Of a stretch of DNA of 64,000 nt, positions 25,096 through 33,590 are shown in pieces. The stretch spans positions 203,268 to 267,267 of the forward strand of contig NZ_QPJD01000010.1 in the NCBI RefSeq assembly GCF_003337375.1, written 5' to 3'. The notes beneath the pieces were generated by a model. It was not told the DNA's origin and made no database searches. It saw only the letters and a list, made by a program, of their open reading frames with translations. This DNA comes from Paenibacillus prosopidis. GTDB taxonomy: Bacteria; Bacillota; Bacilli; Paenibacillales; Paenibacillaceae. Position 1 is the first letter of the stretch. Each line of letters starts with the position of its first letter. The translations under genes were made by a program, and so were the position numbers.

Positions 25096-26570
25096 AGGAT
25101 ATGCGGAGAATCGGAAACCCTGATCGAATTGTCATTATTGGCGGAGGGATCAGCGGACTGAGCTCCGCTTTTTATTTGCAGCGGGAAGCGGAGCGGCAAG
25201 GCAAGGACATCGAAATCACGATTATCGACGGTTCACCTGTCTTTGGCGGAAAAATAAATACGCTGCAGCGTGGCGGCTTCGTCATCGAGAAAGGCCCGGA
25301 TTCTTTTCTGGCGCGTAAGCTTGCTATTATTGACTTGGCTAAGGAGCTGGGTATCGAAGAGGAGCTAACGACAACGAATCCGGGAGCAAAAAAAACGTAT
25401 ATTTTGCATGATCGCAAACTGTTTCCGATGCCCCCCGGTCTAGTGCTGGGCATACCAACCGAAATTGGGCCGTTCGCGATGACGGGGTTGCTGTCATGGG
25501 GCGGAAAGCTGCGCGCGCTGCTAGATTTGGTGCTGCCTGTCCGCAAAGAGCAGGGCGATGAGTCACTCGGGGGCTTCCTCGAGCGCCGTGTAGGCACACA
25601 AGTCATGCGGCGGATTGCCGAGCCTTTGCTTGCCGGTATTTACGCCGGCGATTTGAAGAAGCTGAGCCTCCAGGCGACGTTTCCGCAATTTGCCGCTGCT
25701 GAGCGGAAGCACGGCAGTCTAATTCGCGGTATGCAGCATAACCGCAAGGCGAGTGCCGCTGCGGCAGCATTGCCGGCGATTGCAAAGGGAGGAACCTTCC
25801 TTACGTTTAAGGGAGGTTTGTCGACGCTAGTGAATGCTCTTGAAGAAGCTCTGAGCGGTGCTCAAAAGCGGCTTGGCGTAAAGGTTACGGAAATTCGCAA
25901 GGCGGATGCAGGAGACGGAGCAGCTTCGGGAGTATCTAAGGGATTGGCGGATTCTCGTTATGAGGTTGTCCTGGATAGCGGAGAACGATTACAGGCTGAC
26001 CGGATCGTTATGACGGCGCCGGCCTATGATGCGGCTGATCTTCTTGGGCCGTTAACTGATTGCCGTGAGCTGCGGGCGATTAACTACGTGTCCGTTGCCA
26101 ATGTGGTCATGGCGTTTGACAAAGCGACGTTCGGGCTTGATTTTGACGGGTCGGGATTCGTGGTTCCCCGCTCGGAAGGATTGCATATAACGGCTTGCAC
26201 ATGGACATCTAACAAATGGCTTCATACGAGTCCGGATGATAAGGTGCTGCTGCGCTGCTATGTTGGCCGGTCGGGGGACGAGGAAAGCGTCAAGCTGTCG
26301 GACGAGGAGCTGCTTAAGGCTGTCCGAAGTGACATTAAGAAAACGATGGGCATTACGTCTGAACCTCTATTTACCGAAATTACGCGATTACCTCGTTCGA
26401 TGCCGCAATATCCTGTCGGACACGTCGATAATATGAAACGGCTGCGCTCTAGACTTGAACAGGACCTGCCGGGCATTTGGGTGACGGGTGCTGCATTCGA
26501 CGGCGTTGGGCTTCCGGATTGTATTAGACAAGGCAAAGAAGCGGCTCAAGCGATTCTAGCAGCGGAATAA
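25092..26570 (+). CDS. hemY: Coproporphyrinogen III oxidase (HemY/CgoX, FAD-dependent)
   Basis: An oxygen-dependent FAD enzyme, here 492 residues. In Gram-positives it oxidises coproporphyrinogen III to coproporphyrin III, the step before the ferrochelatase encoded upstream. The FAD-binding GGGISGLSSAFYLQ is at the N-terminus. The family features FGGKINTLQRGGFVIEKGPDSFLARK and the C-terminal IWVTGAAFDGVGLPDCIRQGKEAA FAD clasp are clear. The first ATG overlaps the hemH stop (ATGA). The residue stretch around 270-295 (DAGDGAASGVSKG) is a low-conservation insertion. Confidence 0.95.
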   Translation: MKDMRRIGNPDRIVIIGGGISGLSSAFYLQREAERQGKDIEITIIDGSPVFGGKINTLQRGGFVIEKGPDSFLARKLAIIDLAKELGIEEELTTTNPGAKKTYILHDRKLFPMPPGLVLGIPTEIGPFAMTGLLSWGGKLRALLDLVLPVRKEQGDESLGGFLERRVGTQVMRRIAEPLLAGIYAGDLKKLSLQATFPQFAAAERKHGSLIRGMQHNRKASAAAAALPAIAKGGTFLTFKGGLSTLVNALEEALSGAQKRLGVKVTEIRKADAGDGAASGVSKGLADSRYEVVLDSGERLQADRIVMTAPAYDAADLLGPLTDCRELRAINYVSVANVVMAFDKATFGLDFDGSGFVVPRSEGLHITACTWTSNKWLHTSPDDKVLLRCYVGRSGDEESVKLSDEELLKAVRSDIKKTMGITSEPLFTEITRLPRSMPQYPVGHVDNMKRLRSRLEQDLPGIWVTGAAFDGVGLPDCIRQGKEAAQAILAAE

Positions 26571-26596
26571 TAGTTTCCCCATCATAGACCGAAGAT

Positions 26597-26605
26597 TGAT
26601 ATAAT
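26597..26605 (+). promoter_or_regulatory. Extended -10 promoter of the CapA-family gene
   Basis: TGATATAAT (TGn plus perfect TATAAT) without a clear -35. It places transcription start near 26612 and rules out a start codon at 26604. Confidence 0.55.
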
Positions 26606-26651
26606 GGAGAAGTCTTTTGTATTTTATTCCATCAAGGAGGAGACATCTTCT

Positions 26652-27947
26652 ATGTTATCAAGGTCCGAGTCACATCAGCAGGACAAGCTTAAACGTAAAA
26701 AAAGGCTTAGAAGGTTAATCGTCATTAACTTTGCGCTGTTAGGCGTTATTATAGTAATTTTAGGGGCATGGCTTGCAGCATCAGTTATTCAATCGAAACC
26801 TGAGGCTGGCGGAGATCCGGTAAACGATGGTCAAACGGCGGATGCAACGGATCCGCCAGCGGACGAAGGCAGCGGTAACAGTAAGGGCAGCGATAACAGC
26901 CAGGGCAGCGATAACAATGGCAATAACATCGGAAATAGTACGAACGGTACGCCGGAGGATGACGGGGAGAATGGAACGGTGCCCGGGACAGAAGGCAGCC
27001 CGGACGAGACGGTTAGTCTATCCTTTGTCGGCGACCTGCTGTTAGGCGAGTATGTAGATCCTGTGATGCAGCGTGAAGGCTATGACTTTTTATATAAAAA
27101 ATCGTTGCTTTATTTGAGTGAGCCAGATCTCACGGCAGGGAATTTGGAGCATCCGGTGACGAGTGGCGGTGTTCCGGTAGAAGGAACGCCTTACGTGTTC
27201 AAGGGATCGCCTGACGCACTGCCCGCACTGCGGGAGGCGGGTTTCGATGTGGTGAGCCTCGCAAATAATCACGCGCTTGATCAAGGCGTAGAAGGCATGC
27301 TTGACACGATGAAACATTTGGAAGAAGCGGGAATTTCGCATATGGGCGCAGGCAGAGACGATACGGAAGCTTTTTCGCCTGTTATCAAAGAGGTTAGAGG
27401 CATTAAGATCGCCTATATCGGGATTAGCAGAGTAGTACCGTTCGCTTCGTGGAAAGCGGACAAAAATGTGGCCGGCGTAGCTGAAACGTACGAGACGAAG
27501 CGTGCGGTCGCGGCTATTGCTAAGGCGAAGGATCAGGCGGATATCGTTGTCGTCATGGTGCATTGGGGCAAGGAGCGCGTTGATCAGCCGGAGCCGTACC
27601 AGAAGGATTTTGCGAGACAATACATTGATGCCGGCGCGGACCTCGTTATTGGCAGTCATCCGCATGTGCTGCAAGGATTTGAAATGTATAAAGGAAAATG
27701 GATTGCATACAGTTTAGGAAACTTTATTTTTACTGCGTTTCCGAAGGGGACAGCCGGAGAGACAGGCGTGCTTGACGCGGTATGCACGAAGAGCGGAGAT
27801 TGCGATATGACGTTTCATCCGATGTTTACGGTCAATGCGCAGCCTACGCCTTTAGAAACGGATGCCGCGAAAGCGCTGCTTGATCGCTTGTCGGCCATTT
27901 CTTTTCAGGTGAAGCTGAGAGAGGATGGATCGATTGTTCCCGACTAA
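26652..27947 (+). CDS. CapA/PgsA-family metallophosphatase, membrane-anchored
   Basis: About 431 residues. After a basic N-terminus comes one anchor helix (LIVINFALLGVIIVILGAWLAASVI), then a roughly 90-residue linker rich in Gly, Ser, Asn and Asp, and the extracellular CapA domain. Calcineurin-like motifs are present: SFVGDLLLGEY, AGNLEHPVT, SLANNHALDQG, VMVHWGKE and GSHPHVLQG. Family members assist poly-gamma-glutamate or capsule assembly, but no capBC genes are nearby, so the polymer is unknown. ATG 26652 follows AAGGAGGAG at good spacing. The preceding promoter suggests independent transcription from hemY. Confidence 0.85.
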   Translation: MLSRSESHQQDKLKRKKRLRRLIVINFALLGVIIVILGAWLAASVIQSKPEAGGDPVNDGQTADATDPPADEGSGNSKGSDNSQGSDNNGNNIGNSTNGTPEDDGENGTVPGTEGSPDETVSLSFVGDLLLGEYVDPVMQREGYDFLYKKSLLYLSEPDLTAGNLEHPVTSGGVPVEGTPYVFKGSPDALPALREAGFDVVSLANNHALDQGVEGMLDTMKHLEEAGISHMGAGRDDTEAFSPVIKEVRGIKIAYIGISRVVPFASWKADKNVAGVAETYETKRAVAAIAKAKDQADIVVVMVHWGKERVDQPEPYQKDFARQYIDAGADLVIGSHPHVLQGFEMYKGKWIAYSLGNFIFTAFPKGTAGETGVLDAVCTKSGDCDMTFHPMFTVNAQPTPLETDAAKALLDRLSAISFQVKLREDGSIVPD

Positions 27948-27977
27948 TGGAAACCCGTTCGAAAGGATGATCGCTTC

Positions 27978-28718
27978 ATGAGAAATCCGTGCGTTGCGCA
28001 CCGAGGCTGGTCAAGCCGCGCGCCGGAAAATACGATGTCGGCGATTCGACTCGCGATCGCTGATCCGGAAGTGGAATGGATCGAAATTGATGTCCAGCTG
28101 TCGAAGGACCATGTGCCGGTCGTTATTCACGATTATACATTACGCAGAACAACAAATGGCAGAGGCGAAGTGAAGGATTGGACCGCTGCCGAGCTTTCGT
28201 CGCTTGATGCGGGAAACTGGTTTTCCCAAATGTACCAAGGAGAGTCGATTCCGACGCTGGTCGAGGTGCTGAGTGAAGCAATCGGCCGCTGCAAGCTGAA
28301 TATTGAGTTGAAAACAGATGGTATCCGTTATCCGCTGCTGGAGCAAAAAGTGATGGAGCTTGTGCAAGCTTTTGACGCGGAGAAGAATGTAGTCATAACG
28401 TCTTTTCATGAAGGCGCGCTGTATCGGGTACGGAAATTATCCAATCAGATCCGAACAGGACTTATTATCGATGGTTGGCGCAGCACGCTCCTCAAGGAGC
28501 TGGAAGAGCTTGGATCGGACTTTTTATCAATAGGATATGCAAGGTTGAATAAGGATCGCATGGCTTTATTAAAGAGCGCGGGCATTCAAGTAATGGCTTG
28601 GACGGTAAACGATACGCGTACAATCCGCAAGATTGCCGCGCTTGATCCGGAGCTGATGATTTGCACAAACTATCCAGACCGCTGGCATGAGGCGATGCTG
28701 CAAAGGGTGAGCCGCTAA
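27978..28718 (+). CDS. Glycerophosphodiester phosphodiesterase (cytoplasmic, UgpQ-like)
   Basis: A 246-residue TIM-barrel enzyme that splits glycerophosphodiesters into glycerol 3-phosphate and an alcohol. The GDPD signature is complete: VAHRGWSSRAPENT near the start, WIEIDVQLSKDHVPVVIHDYTLRRTTNG, then LNIELKT and the C-terminal GIQVMAWTVND. No signal peptide, so it is cytoplasmic, unlike GlpQ of B. subtilis. It begins 30 bases after the CapA gene and probably shares its transcript. Confidence 0.92.
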   Translation: MRNPCVAHRGWSSRAPENTMSAIRLAIADPEVEWIEIDVQLSKDHVPVVIHDYTLRRTTNGRGEVKDWTAAELSSLDAGNWFSQMYQGESIPTLVEVLSEAIGRCKLNIELKTDGIRYPLLEQKVMELVQAFDAEKNVVITSFHEGALYRVRKLSNQIRTGLIIDGWRSTLLKELEELGSDFLSIGYARLNKDRMALLKSAGIQVMAWTVNDTRTIRKIAALDPELMICTNYPDRWHEAMLQRVSR

Positions 28719-28746
28719 GTGGTTAATCAGGAGGCTGCTCATTTGT

Positions 28747-29613
28747 ATGGTAGGAATCATTGAGGAATGGTGGATAAGGCTGCTTGCTGGCTTGCTCGGC
28801 AGCGGCCTTATTGCTGCAGCTGCATTTCGGGCACGTTCATTATCCGCTTCCGGCGCGTGGTCGGCGGTCGTGATGGGGACGGGCTTCGTTGCTTTGGGCG
28901 AACCTGTTTGGTTTGTCGTCTTGATTAGCTTCTTTGTTTCGTCCACGCTATGGTCGAGGTGGAAGCGGAAGCATCGGGTGAAGGCAATGGCCGAAGCAAA
29001 ATATGAGAAGACGGGGCGCCGTGATGCCGGCCAAGTATGGGCGAATGGCGGCGCAGGATTAGCGTTATGCGCCGCACATGCGATTTGGCCCGATCAAGGG
29101 TGGCTATATGCTTACATCGGCATCATGGCTGCCGTGAACGCAGATACCTGGGCCACCGAGATCGGGGCACTGAGCAGAACGGCTCCGCGCTCCGTAACGA
29201 GCGGCAAGCCGGTGGTTGCAGGAACGAGCGGCGGTGTCACGCCGCTCGGCAGCGCAGCAGCGCTCGCAGGCGCCGTGTTCATCGGCGCCGTTGCCGCGCT
29301 GCTGCTGGCGGCCCCGCAGCAAGCAGATGCTGCTGCGGGTACGCCAGGCGGCGGAGCCGCAGCGGCGGCATACATCGCCGCCGCGGCCGCCGCCGGCCTG
29401 GCCGGTGCCTTCGCCGATTCACTGCTCGGCGCAACCGGCCAGGCCATGTACCGCTGCCGGGTATGCGGCAGCGAAACGGAGCGGGCCGCGCATTGCGGCA
29501 GCGCGGCTGAGCGGGTGCGCGGCTTCGCCTGGCTGAACAACGACAGGGTGAACCTGCTGTCGTCCCTTTTCGCAGGCCTGCTCGCCTTCGCTATCGGCGA
29601 GCTGCTCCTTTAG
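28747..29613 (+). CDS. DUF92 (TMEM19/VTE6-like) integral membrane protein
   Basis: A 288-residue polytopic protein with the family signatures LSASGAWSAVVMGTGFVALG, GRRDAGQVWANGG, NADTWATEIGALS and GAFADSLLGATGQ. Plant VTE6 of this family is a phytyl-phosphate kinase, so a polyprenyl-phosphate kinase role is possible but untested in bacteria. Residues about 195-225 are almost all Ala and Gly (PGGGAAAAAYIAAAAAAG), encoded by a very GC-rich stretch at about 29250-29420. A CxxC pair (CRVCGSE) follows. It lies 28 bases after the phosphodiesterase gene and ends before a strong terminator. Confidence 0.8.
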   Translation: MVGIIEEWWIRLLAGLLGSGLIAAAAFRARSLSASGAWSAVVMGTGFVALGEPVWFVVLISFFVSSTLWSRWKRKHRVKAMAEAKYEKTGRRDAGQVWANGGAGLALCAAHAIWPDQGWLYAYIGIMAAVNADTWATEIGALSRTAPRSVTSGKPVVAGTSGGVTPLGSAAALAGAVFIGAVAALLLAAPQQADAAAGTPGGGAAAAAYIAAAAAAGLAGAFADSLLGATGQAMYRCRVCGSETERAAHCGSAAERVRGFAWLNNDRVNLLSSLFAGLLAFAIGELLL

Positions 29614-29637
29614 CAGCTCCCGCATAATAACATCCAC

Positions 29638-29690
29638 AAAGAAGACTGCCACTGATCGCTTCTGATCATGAGGGGCAGTCTTTCTTTTGC
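29638..29690 (+). terminator. Terminator of the capA-gdpD-DUF92 unit
   Basis: AAAGAAGACTGCC pairs with GGCAGTCTTTCTTT (one bulge), followed by T residues. Confidence 0.8.
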
Positions 29691-29765
29691 TTATTGGTAC
29701 CCAAATGAGGGTTCCGAGTAGCTCGGCGTTATAAATCGCATAAATGCACTTCAGCAAAATAATAA

Positions 29766-29789
29766 GGCCGTCAAGTTCCCTTGACGGCC
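29766..29789 (-). terminator. Terminator of the pepF gene
   Basis: Perfect 10-bp stem GGCCGTCAAG/CTTGACGGCC with a four-base loop. On the minus strand it is followed by TTATTATTTT. Confidence 0.85.
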
Positions 29790-29800
29790 CTCAAAACTAT

Positions 29801-31591
29801 TTACTTCGTCAACTGCTCCATCTGTCCAATCAGCTCTTCAAATACGCTCATTGCCTGCTCGATCGGCTCAGGCGTGGACATATCAACGCCTGCCTTCTTC
29901 AAAATATTAATCGAGAAGTCGCTGCCGCCGCTCTTTAGGAAGCCGAGGTAACGCTCAACCGCTGGCGCGCCTTCCTCCAAAATTTGCTTCGAGAAGCTTG
30001 TCGCTGCGGAGAAGCCAGTCGCATATTTATACACGTAGAAGCTGTTATAGAAGTGGGGGATACGCGCCCATTCCATTTCAATATCTTTATCGATAACCAT
30101 GCCGGGTCCGTAGTACTGCACGTTCAGATCGTAATAGATTTTGCTTAGCTCCTGCGGAGTAAGCGAATCTCCCTGCTCAGACCGCTCGTGCACGATTTTC
30201 TCGAACTCGGCGAACATCGTTTGACGGAATACCGTCGTACGGAACTGATCCGCGTAATAAGTAAGCAAATACATTTTTTCCTTCGGATCTGTCGATTTGC
30301 CGAGCAAATAATCCATCAACAGCGCTTCGTTCAAGGTGGATGCAACCTCTGCGAGGAAAATCGTATATTGCGCATCTCGGTAGTTTTGATTCGTGTCCGA
30401 GTAGTAGGAGTGCAGGGCGTGGCCCATCTCATGCGTCAATGTGAACATGCTGTTCAAATTGTCCTTGTGGTTTAGCAAAACGTACGGATGCGTCCCGAAA
30501 GCGCCCCAGCTGTATGCGCCGCTTCGTTTTCCTTCGTTCTCGTAAACGTCGATCCAGCCATTGTCAAAGCCATCCTGCAGCACGTTCAAATAATCTTCGC
30601 CAAGCGGCTTCAAGCTTTCGCTGACCGTTTTCTTTGCTTCCTCATACGTAATGTCCATCTTGAACTCATCAACGAGCGGCGCAAACAAATCATACATATG
30701 AAGCTCCTCTAAGCCGAGCAGCTTTTTACGCAGATCCATGTATCTGTGCATGAGCGGAAGATGCTTGTGAATCGTTTCGATCAGATTCGTATACACTTCC
30801 TCCGGGATGTTATCGGCATACAGCGACATATCCAGAGCGGAGCTGTATTTACGGGCCTTGGCATAAAAAATGTTTTTCGTTACGTTCGCATTCAACGTGG
30901 AAGCAAGCGTGTTTTTCAGCTTGCCGTACGTATCGTACATAGCATGAAACGCTTCGCGCCGTACGTCTTGATTTTTGCTCTCAAGAAATTGTATGTAACG
31001 TCCGTGCGTCAGCTCGATTTCTTCGCCTTCTTCATTTTTCACCTTAGGGAATTTTAAGTCCGCATTGTTAAGCATGCCGAAGATTGTACCAGGAGCCGAG
31101 CTAACGTTCCCGACCTGAGCAAGCAGAGCTTCTTCATTCTTCGATAGAACATGTGCCTTCTGGCGGCGCATTTCTTCGAGCGTATGGCGGAATTTCGCAA
31201 CCGATTCGTCGGCAATGATCGCTTCGAGTTCATTGTCTGAGAAGCTGAGTACTTCAGGCGTGATAAATGATAGCGCTTCTCCTGTTTCCACGCTAAGTTT
31301 TTTCGATTTGTCAGAGAGAGCTTGATAAGTCGGCTCTGCCGTATCCTCATGATGCTTCATATTGGCATATACATACAGCCGTTCTACATGCATCGACAGC
31401 TCATCCTCAAGCTCAAAGCACGCTTTGAGCTGAGCAACGTCGGCAAGCTTGCCTTGGTATGCGGCAACTTTCTTTATTAACGCCTTCGCCTCCGAAAATT
31501 CCTTGTCCCATGCAGCTTGGCTTTCAAATAAATCCTCTAGCTTCCAGCGGCTCTCCGGTGCGGATTCTGAACGTTTTGGTACGTGATTCAT
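29801..31591 (-). CDS. pepF: Oligoendopeptidase F (M3 zinc peptidase)
   Basis: A 596-residue thimet-type peptidase that cuts short peptides in the cytoplasm. The zinc site is FTLTHEMGHALHSYYS (HExxH), and the third ligand lies in the following helix (FLAEVASTLNEALLMDY). The N-terminal WKLEDLFESQAAWDKEF is conserved. ATG 31591 has AAGGAGGAG at ideal distance and matches family N-termini. The frame remains open upstream to an ATG at 31711 that also has a good RBS (GAGGTGAT). This would add 40 residues beginning MKWLTLLLALSLVPGAAA, a short signal-peptide-like segment, so a second exported form is possible. Confidence 0.93.
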   Translation of the reverse strand: MNHVPKRSESAPESRWKLEDLFESQAAWDKEFSEAKALIKKVAAYQGKLADVAQLKACFELEDELSMHVERLYVYANMKHHEDTAEPTYQALSDKSKKLSVETGEALSFITPEVLSFSDNELEAIIADESVAKFRHTLEEMRRQKAHVLSKNEEALLAQVGNVSSAPGTIFGMLNNADLKFPKVKNEEGEEIELTHGRYIQFLESKNQDVRREAFHAMYDTYGKLKNTLASTLNANVTKNIFYAKARKYSSALDMSLYADNIPEEVYTNLIETIHKHLPLMHRYMDLRKKLLGLEELHMYDLFAPLVDEFKMDITYEEAKKTVSESLKPLGEDYLNVLQDGFDNGWIDVYENEGKRSGAYSWGAFGTHPYVLLNHKDNLNSMFTLTHEMGHALHSYYSDTNQNYRDAQYTIFLAEVASTLNEALLMDYLLGKSTDPKEKMYLLTYYADQFRTTVFRQTMFAEFEKIVHERSEQGDSLTPQELSKIYYDLNVQYYGPGMVIDKDIEMEWARIPHFYNSFYVYKYATGFSAATSFSKQILEEGAPAVERYLGFLKSGGSDFSINILKKAGVDMSTPEPIEQAMSVFEELIGQMEQLTK

Positions 31592-31784
31592 CGAACTCCT
31601 CCTTGGTATGGATAAGGTTGGTAAAGAATGCGGGGTGTTCGCTGCAGCATCTTTGGAGGCGGCAGCACCCGGCACGAGGCTTAAAGCAAGCAGCAAGGTT
31701 AGCCATTTCATCCGATTATCACCTCGGGAACACAGTTTGTGCTTACTATGTCCTCTAGTATTGTCGAATATACGGCTTTGCTAG

Positions 31785-31967
31785 CTAAGCTGCTCCCATC
31801 GTAAAAAAGGCATAAACAATAAGAAAAAACGCAAACGCGATAAGCGCGATAGATACCATCGCAAGACCGCGGCGCACACCAGGGGGCAGGGAGTCACGTT
31901 TCAAGACTACGATTGCTCCCAGCGAGAAAGCTGCAATTACAAAAATAATGGTTGCGGTAGGATCCAT
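31785..31967 (-). CDS. Small two-helix membrane protein, unknown
   Basis: A 60-residue peptide with two hydrophobic helices (TIIFVIAAFSLGAIVVL and GLAMVSIALIAFAFFLIVYAFF) separated by a charged turn KRDSLPPGVRR. AGGAGG lies about 15 bases before the ATG. No family is recognised. It sits 73 bases upstream of the longer pepF reading frame on the same strand and may be cotranscribed. Confidence 0.6.
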   Translation of the reverse strand: MDPTATIIFVIAAFSLGAIVVLKRDSLPPGVRRGLAMVSIALIAFAFFLIVYAFFTMGAA

Positions 31968-32107
31968 CTGCTAGGTAAGGCCTCCTGAAAATAAACTTGC
32001 ACGAAAAGCAGACGCATATCGTTACCTATGCTGTTCTGCGTTACGATATGTTCGCCGTAAAGGACAAATTTTCCTGCTCTTTTTTACGAAGAACAATCGA
32101 ACGATCA

Positions 32108-32341
32108 TTATACGTTTTTCAAAGCGGTCATAATGGCTTCCAACTCTTCTTCGCGACCTGCGTAATCGGATGCACGGAAGCGGTTCTGCGCCCAATGCAG
32201 CATTTCCGGACGACTGACGAACGTGTGGCAATCTTCTCCCCATTGATCGGAGATCTCTCTGACAATAAGTGTCTTGCCTTGTACTTCAACCGTCAGCATA
32301 TTGTATTTGTCGGTCTTGTAAATTTCGTGTTTTTTAAACAT
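32108..32341 (-). CDS. Conserved hypothetical small soluble protein
   Basis: A 77-residue hydrophilic protein beginning MFKKHEIYKTDKYNMLTVEV. It has a beta-rich first half and a helical second half (MLHWAQNRF to EELEAIMTAL). AAAGGGTGA provides the ribosome site. No domain is recognised. The upstream divergent gap carries a perfect 16-bp palindrome at 32372. Confidence 0.6.
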   Translation of the reverse strand: MFKKHEIYKTDKYNMLTVEVQGKTLIVREISDQWGEDCHTFVSRPEMLHWAQNRFRASDYAGREEELEAIMTALKNV

Positions 32342-32371
32342 GCGTAATTTTCACCCTTTGAATAGTTAATT

Positions 32372-32387
32372 ATGGTATTCTTACCAT
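32372..32387. promoter_or_regulatory. 16-bp palindrome between divergent genes
   Basis: ATGGTA TTCT TACCAT, perfect 6-4-6 inverted repeat, 31 bases from the minus-strand start and about 97 bases from the plus-strand methyltransferase. Confidence 0.3.
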
Positions 32388-32483
32388 CATAGCCATTATG
32401 AAGGCTGTAATCAATACGACAGCATAAGAAGTAAGCCCAGATTAGTTAAGTTTGAGATGAGACGAGCAGAGGAGAGTGCAAGG

Positions 32484-33185
32484 ATGAGCAAGCAGGGTTA
32501 TGAGCAGATCGGCGTCGCTATGACGTGCAGAAGCTACGATGAGTATGTCCGGATGTTTGATTTAAAAGAAGCGGATTTGACAAGAGGCACGGTGCTGGAC
32601 GTCGCGGCAGGAGGGTCATCGTTTACTGCCGAGGCTAATGCGAGAGGCTGCTCGGCAATTGCGGTCGATCCGCGATATGGATCGGGAATTCAAGAGTGGA
32701 TTCGCGAGGCAGCGCAAGAAATTGATTCATCGACCGCAAAGCTCGCGAAATTAGCGGACTCTTTCGACTGGAGCTATTACGGCTCACTGGAGAAACACCG
32801 CGAGGGGCGTGAGGCTTCGCTTAGGCGATTTGCGGAGGATGCGATAGAGAGCGCCGGCATAGATCGCTATCTGGACGGTCGATTGCCAAACATTCCATTT
32901 AATGACAATCAACTTTCGCTCGTTCTATGCAGTCATTTTATGTTTTTGTATGCTGAGCAATTCGGATATGAATTTCATATACAATCGATTTTAGAGCTGA
33001 TGCGGGTTTGCAAGCCAGGCGGTGAAATTCGTATTTATCCGCTTATAGCGCTCAATTGGGAGCCTTATCCCGAGCTCGAGTCATTAATGGATACGATAAA
33101 AGCAAATGGCGGGACACCTGAACGGCTTCCTTCGAAGCTTCCTTTTATTCCTGGATCGAACCAGTTTTTACGAATTTCGCTTTAA
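32484..33185 (+). CDS. SAM-dependent methyltransferase-like protein
   Basis: About 233 residues. The Rossmann motif I is GTVLDVAAGGSSFTAEANARG, followed by the acidic motif II AIAVDPRYG. LVLCSHFMFLY and LMRVCKPGGEIRIYPL correspond to motifs IV to VI of class I methyltransferases. The substrate is unknown. ATG 32484 is chosen for its AGAGGAG site; nine more codons upstream are open. The stop codon abuts the promoter of the cold-shock gene. Confidence 0.75.
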   Translation: MSKQGYEQIGVAMTCRSYDEYVRMFDLKEADLTRGTVLDVAAGGSSFTAEANARGCSAIAVDPRYGSGIQEWIREAAQEIDSSTAKLAKLADSFDWSYYGSLEKHREGREASLRRFAEDAIESAGIDRYLDGRLPNIPFNDNQLSLVLCSHFMFLYAEQFGYEFHIQSILELMRVCKPGGEIRIYPLIALNWEPYPELESLMDTIKANGGTPERLPSKLPFIPGSNQFLRISL

Positions 33186-33214
33186 TTGCTTTTTCTATTT
33201 CGTATCGATATAAT
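33186..33214 (+). promoter_or_regulatory. Promoter of the cold-shock gene
   Basis: TTGCTT, 17 bp, TATAAT. The predicted start near 33221 puts the hairpin CGCCGT/ACGGCG (33224-33240) at the very 5' end of the mRNA. Confidence 0.7.
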
Positions 33215-33263
33215 GGTGCTACTCGCCGTTCAAGACGGCGGTCATTTTTAGGAGGTTGTTCAA

Positions 33264-33461
33264 TTGAAAGGAACAGTTAAATGGTTTAACGCGGAGAAAG
33301 GCTACGGCTTTATCCAAACTGAGGGCGGAGAAGACGTATTCGTTCATTTCTCGGCTATTCAAAGCGAAGGTTTTAAGTCTCTCGATGAAGGTCAAGCGGT
33401 CGAATTCGACATTACTGAGGGTAACCGCGGCGCTCAAGCGGCTAACGTCACGAAACTATAA
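33264..33461 (+). CDS. Cold-shock protein (CspA/CspB family)
   Basis: A 65-residue single OB-fold RNA chaperone. The RNA-binding motifs are KGYGFIQ (RNP1) and DVFVHF (RNP2). Family members melt mRNA secondary structure and rise after cold shock. Translation starts at TTG 33264 behind TAGGAGGTTG. The leader is short, about 43 bases, with a GC hairpin at its 5' end, unlike the long cold-box leaders of some csp genes. Which Bacillus paralogue it matches cannot be said. Confidence 0.95.
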   Translation: MKGTVKWFNAEKGYGFIQTEGGEDVFVHFSAIQSEGFKSLDEGQAVEFDITEGNRGAQAANVTKL

Positions 33462-33487
33462 GAACCAAGTGCGAATGAATGATTGGA

Positions 33488-33520
33488 AAGGGCCTCCTGG
33501 CAACAGGGGGCCCTTCTTGG
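33488..33520 (+). terminator. Terminator of the cold-shock gene
   Basis: 12-bp stem AAGGGCCTCCTG/CAGGGGGCCCTT (one G-U) closed by a GCAA tetraloop. The T-tract is weak. Confidence 0.65.
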
Positions 33521-33590
33521 CTTTCATTGACCGAAACCTGTTTGCGATGATAAACTGTTGCTTGGAAACTTTCTCAGGGGAGCGAGCATA

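Noticed and set aside
26604..26651. Sixteen extra residues on the CapA-family protein
   Set aside because: The earlier start codon is within the -10 box; the next ATG has AAGGAGGAG.
29104..29540. Several long antisense frames opposite the DUF92 gene
   Set aside because: They are a by-product of the GC-rich, stop-poor stretch and have no ribosome sites or domains.
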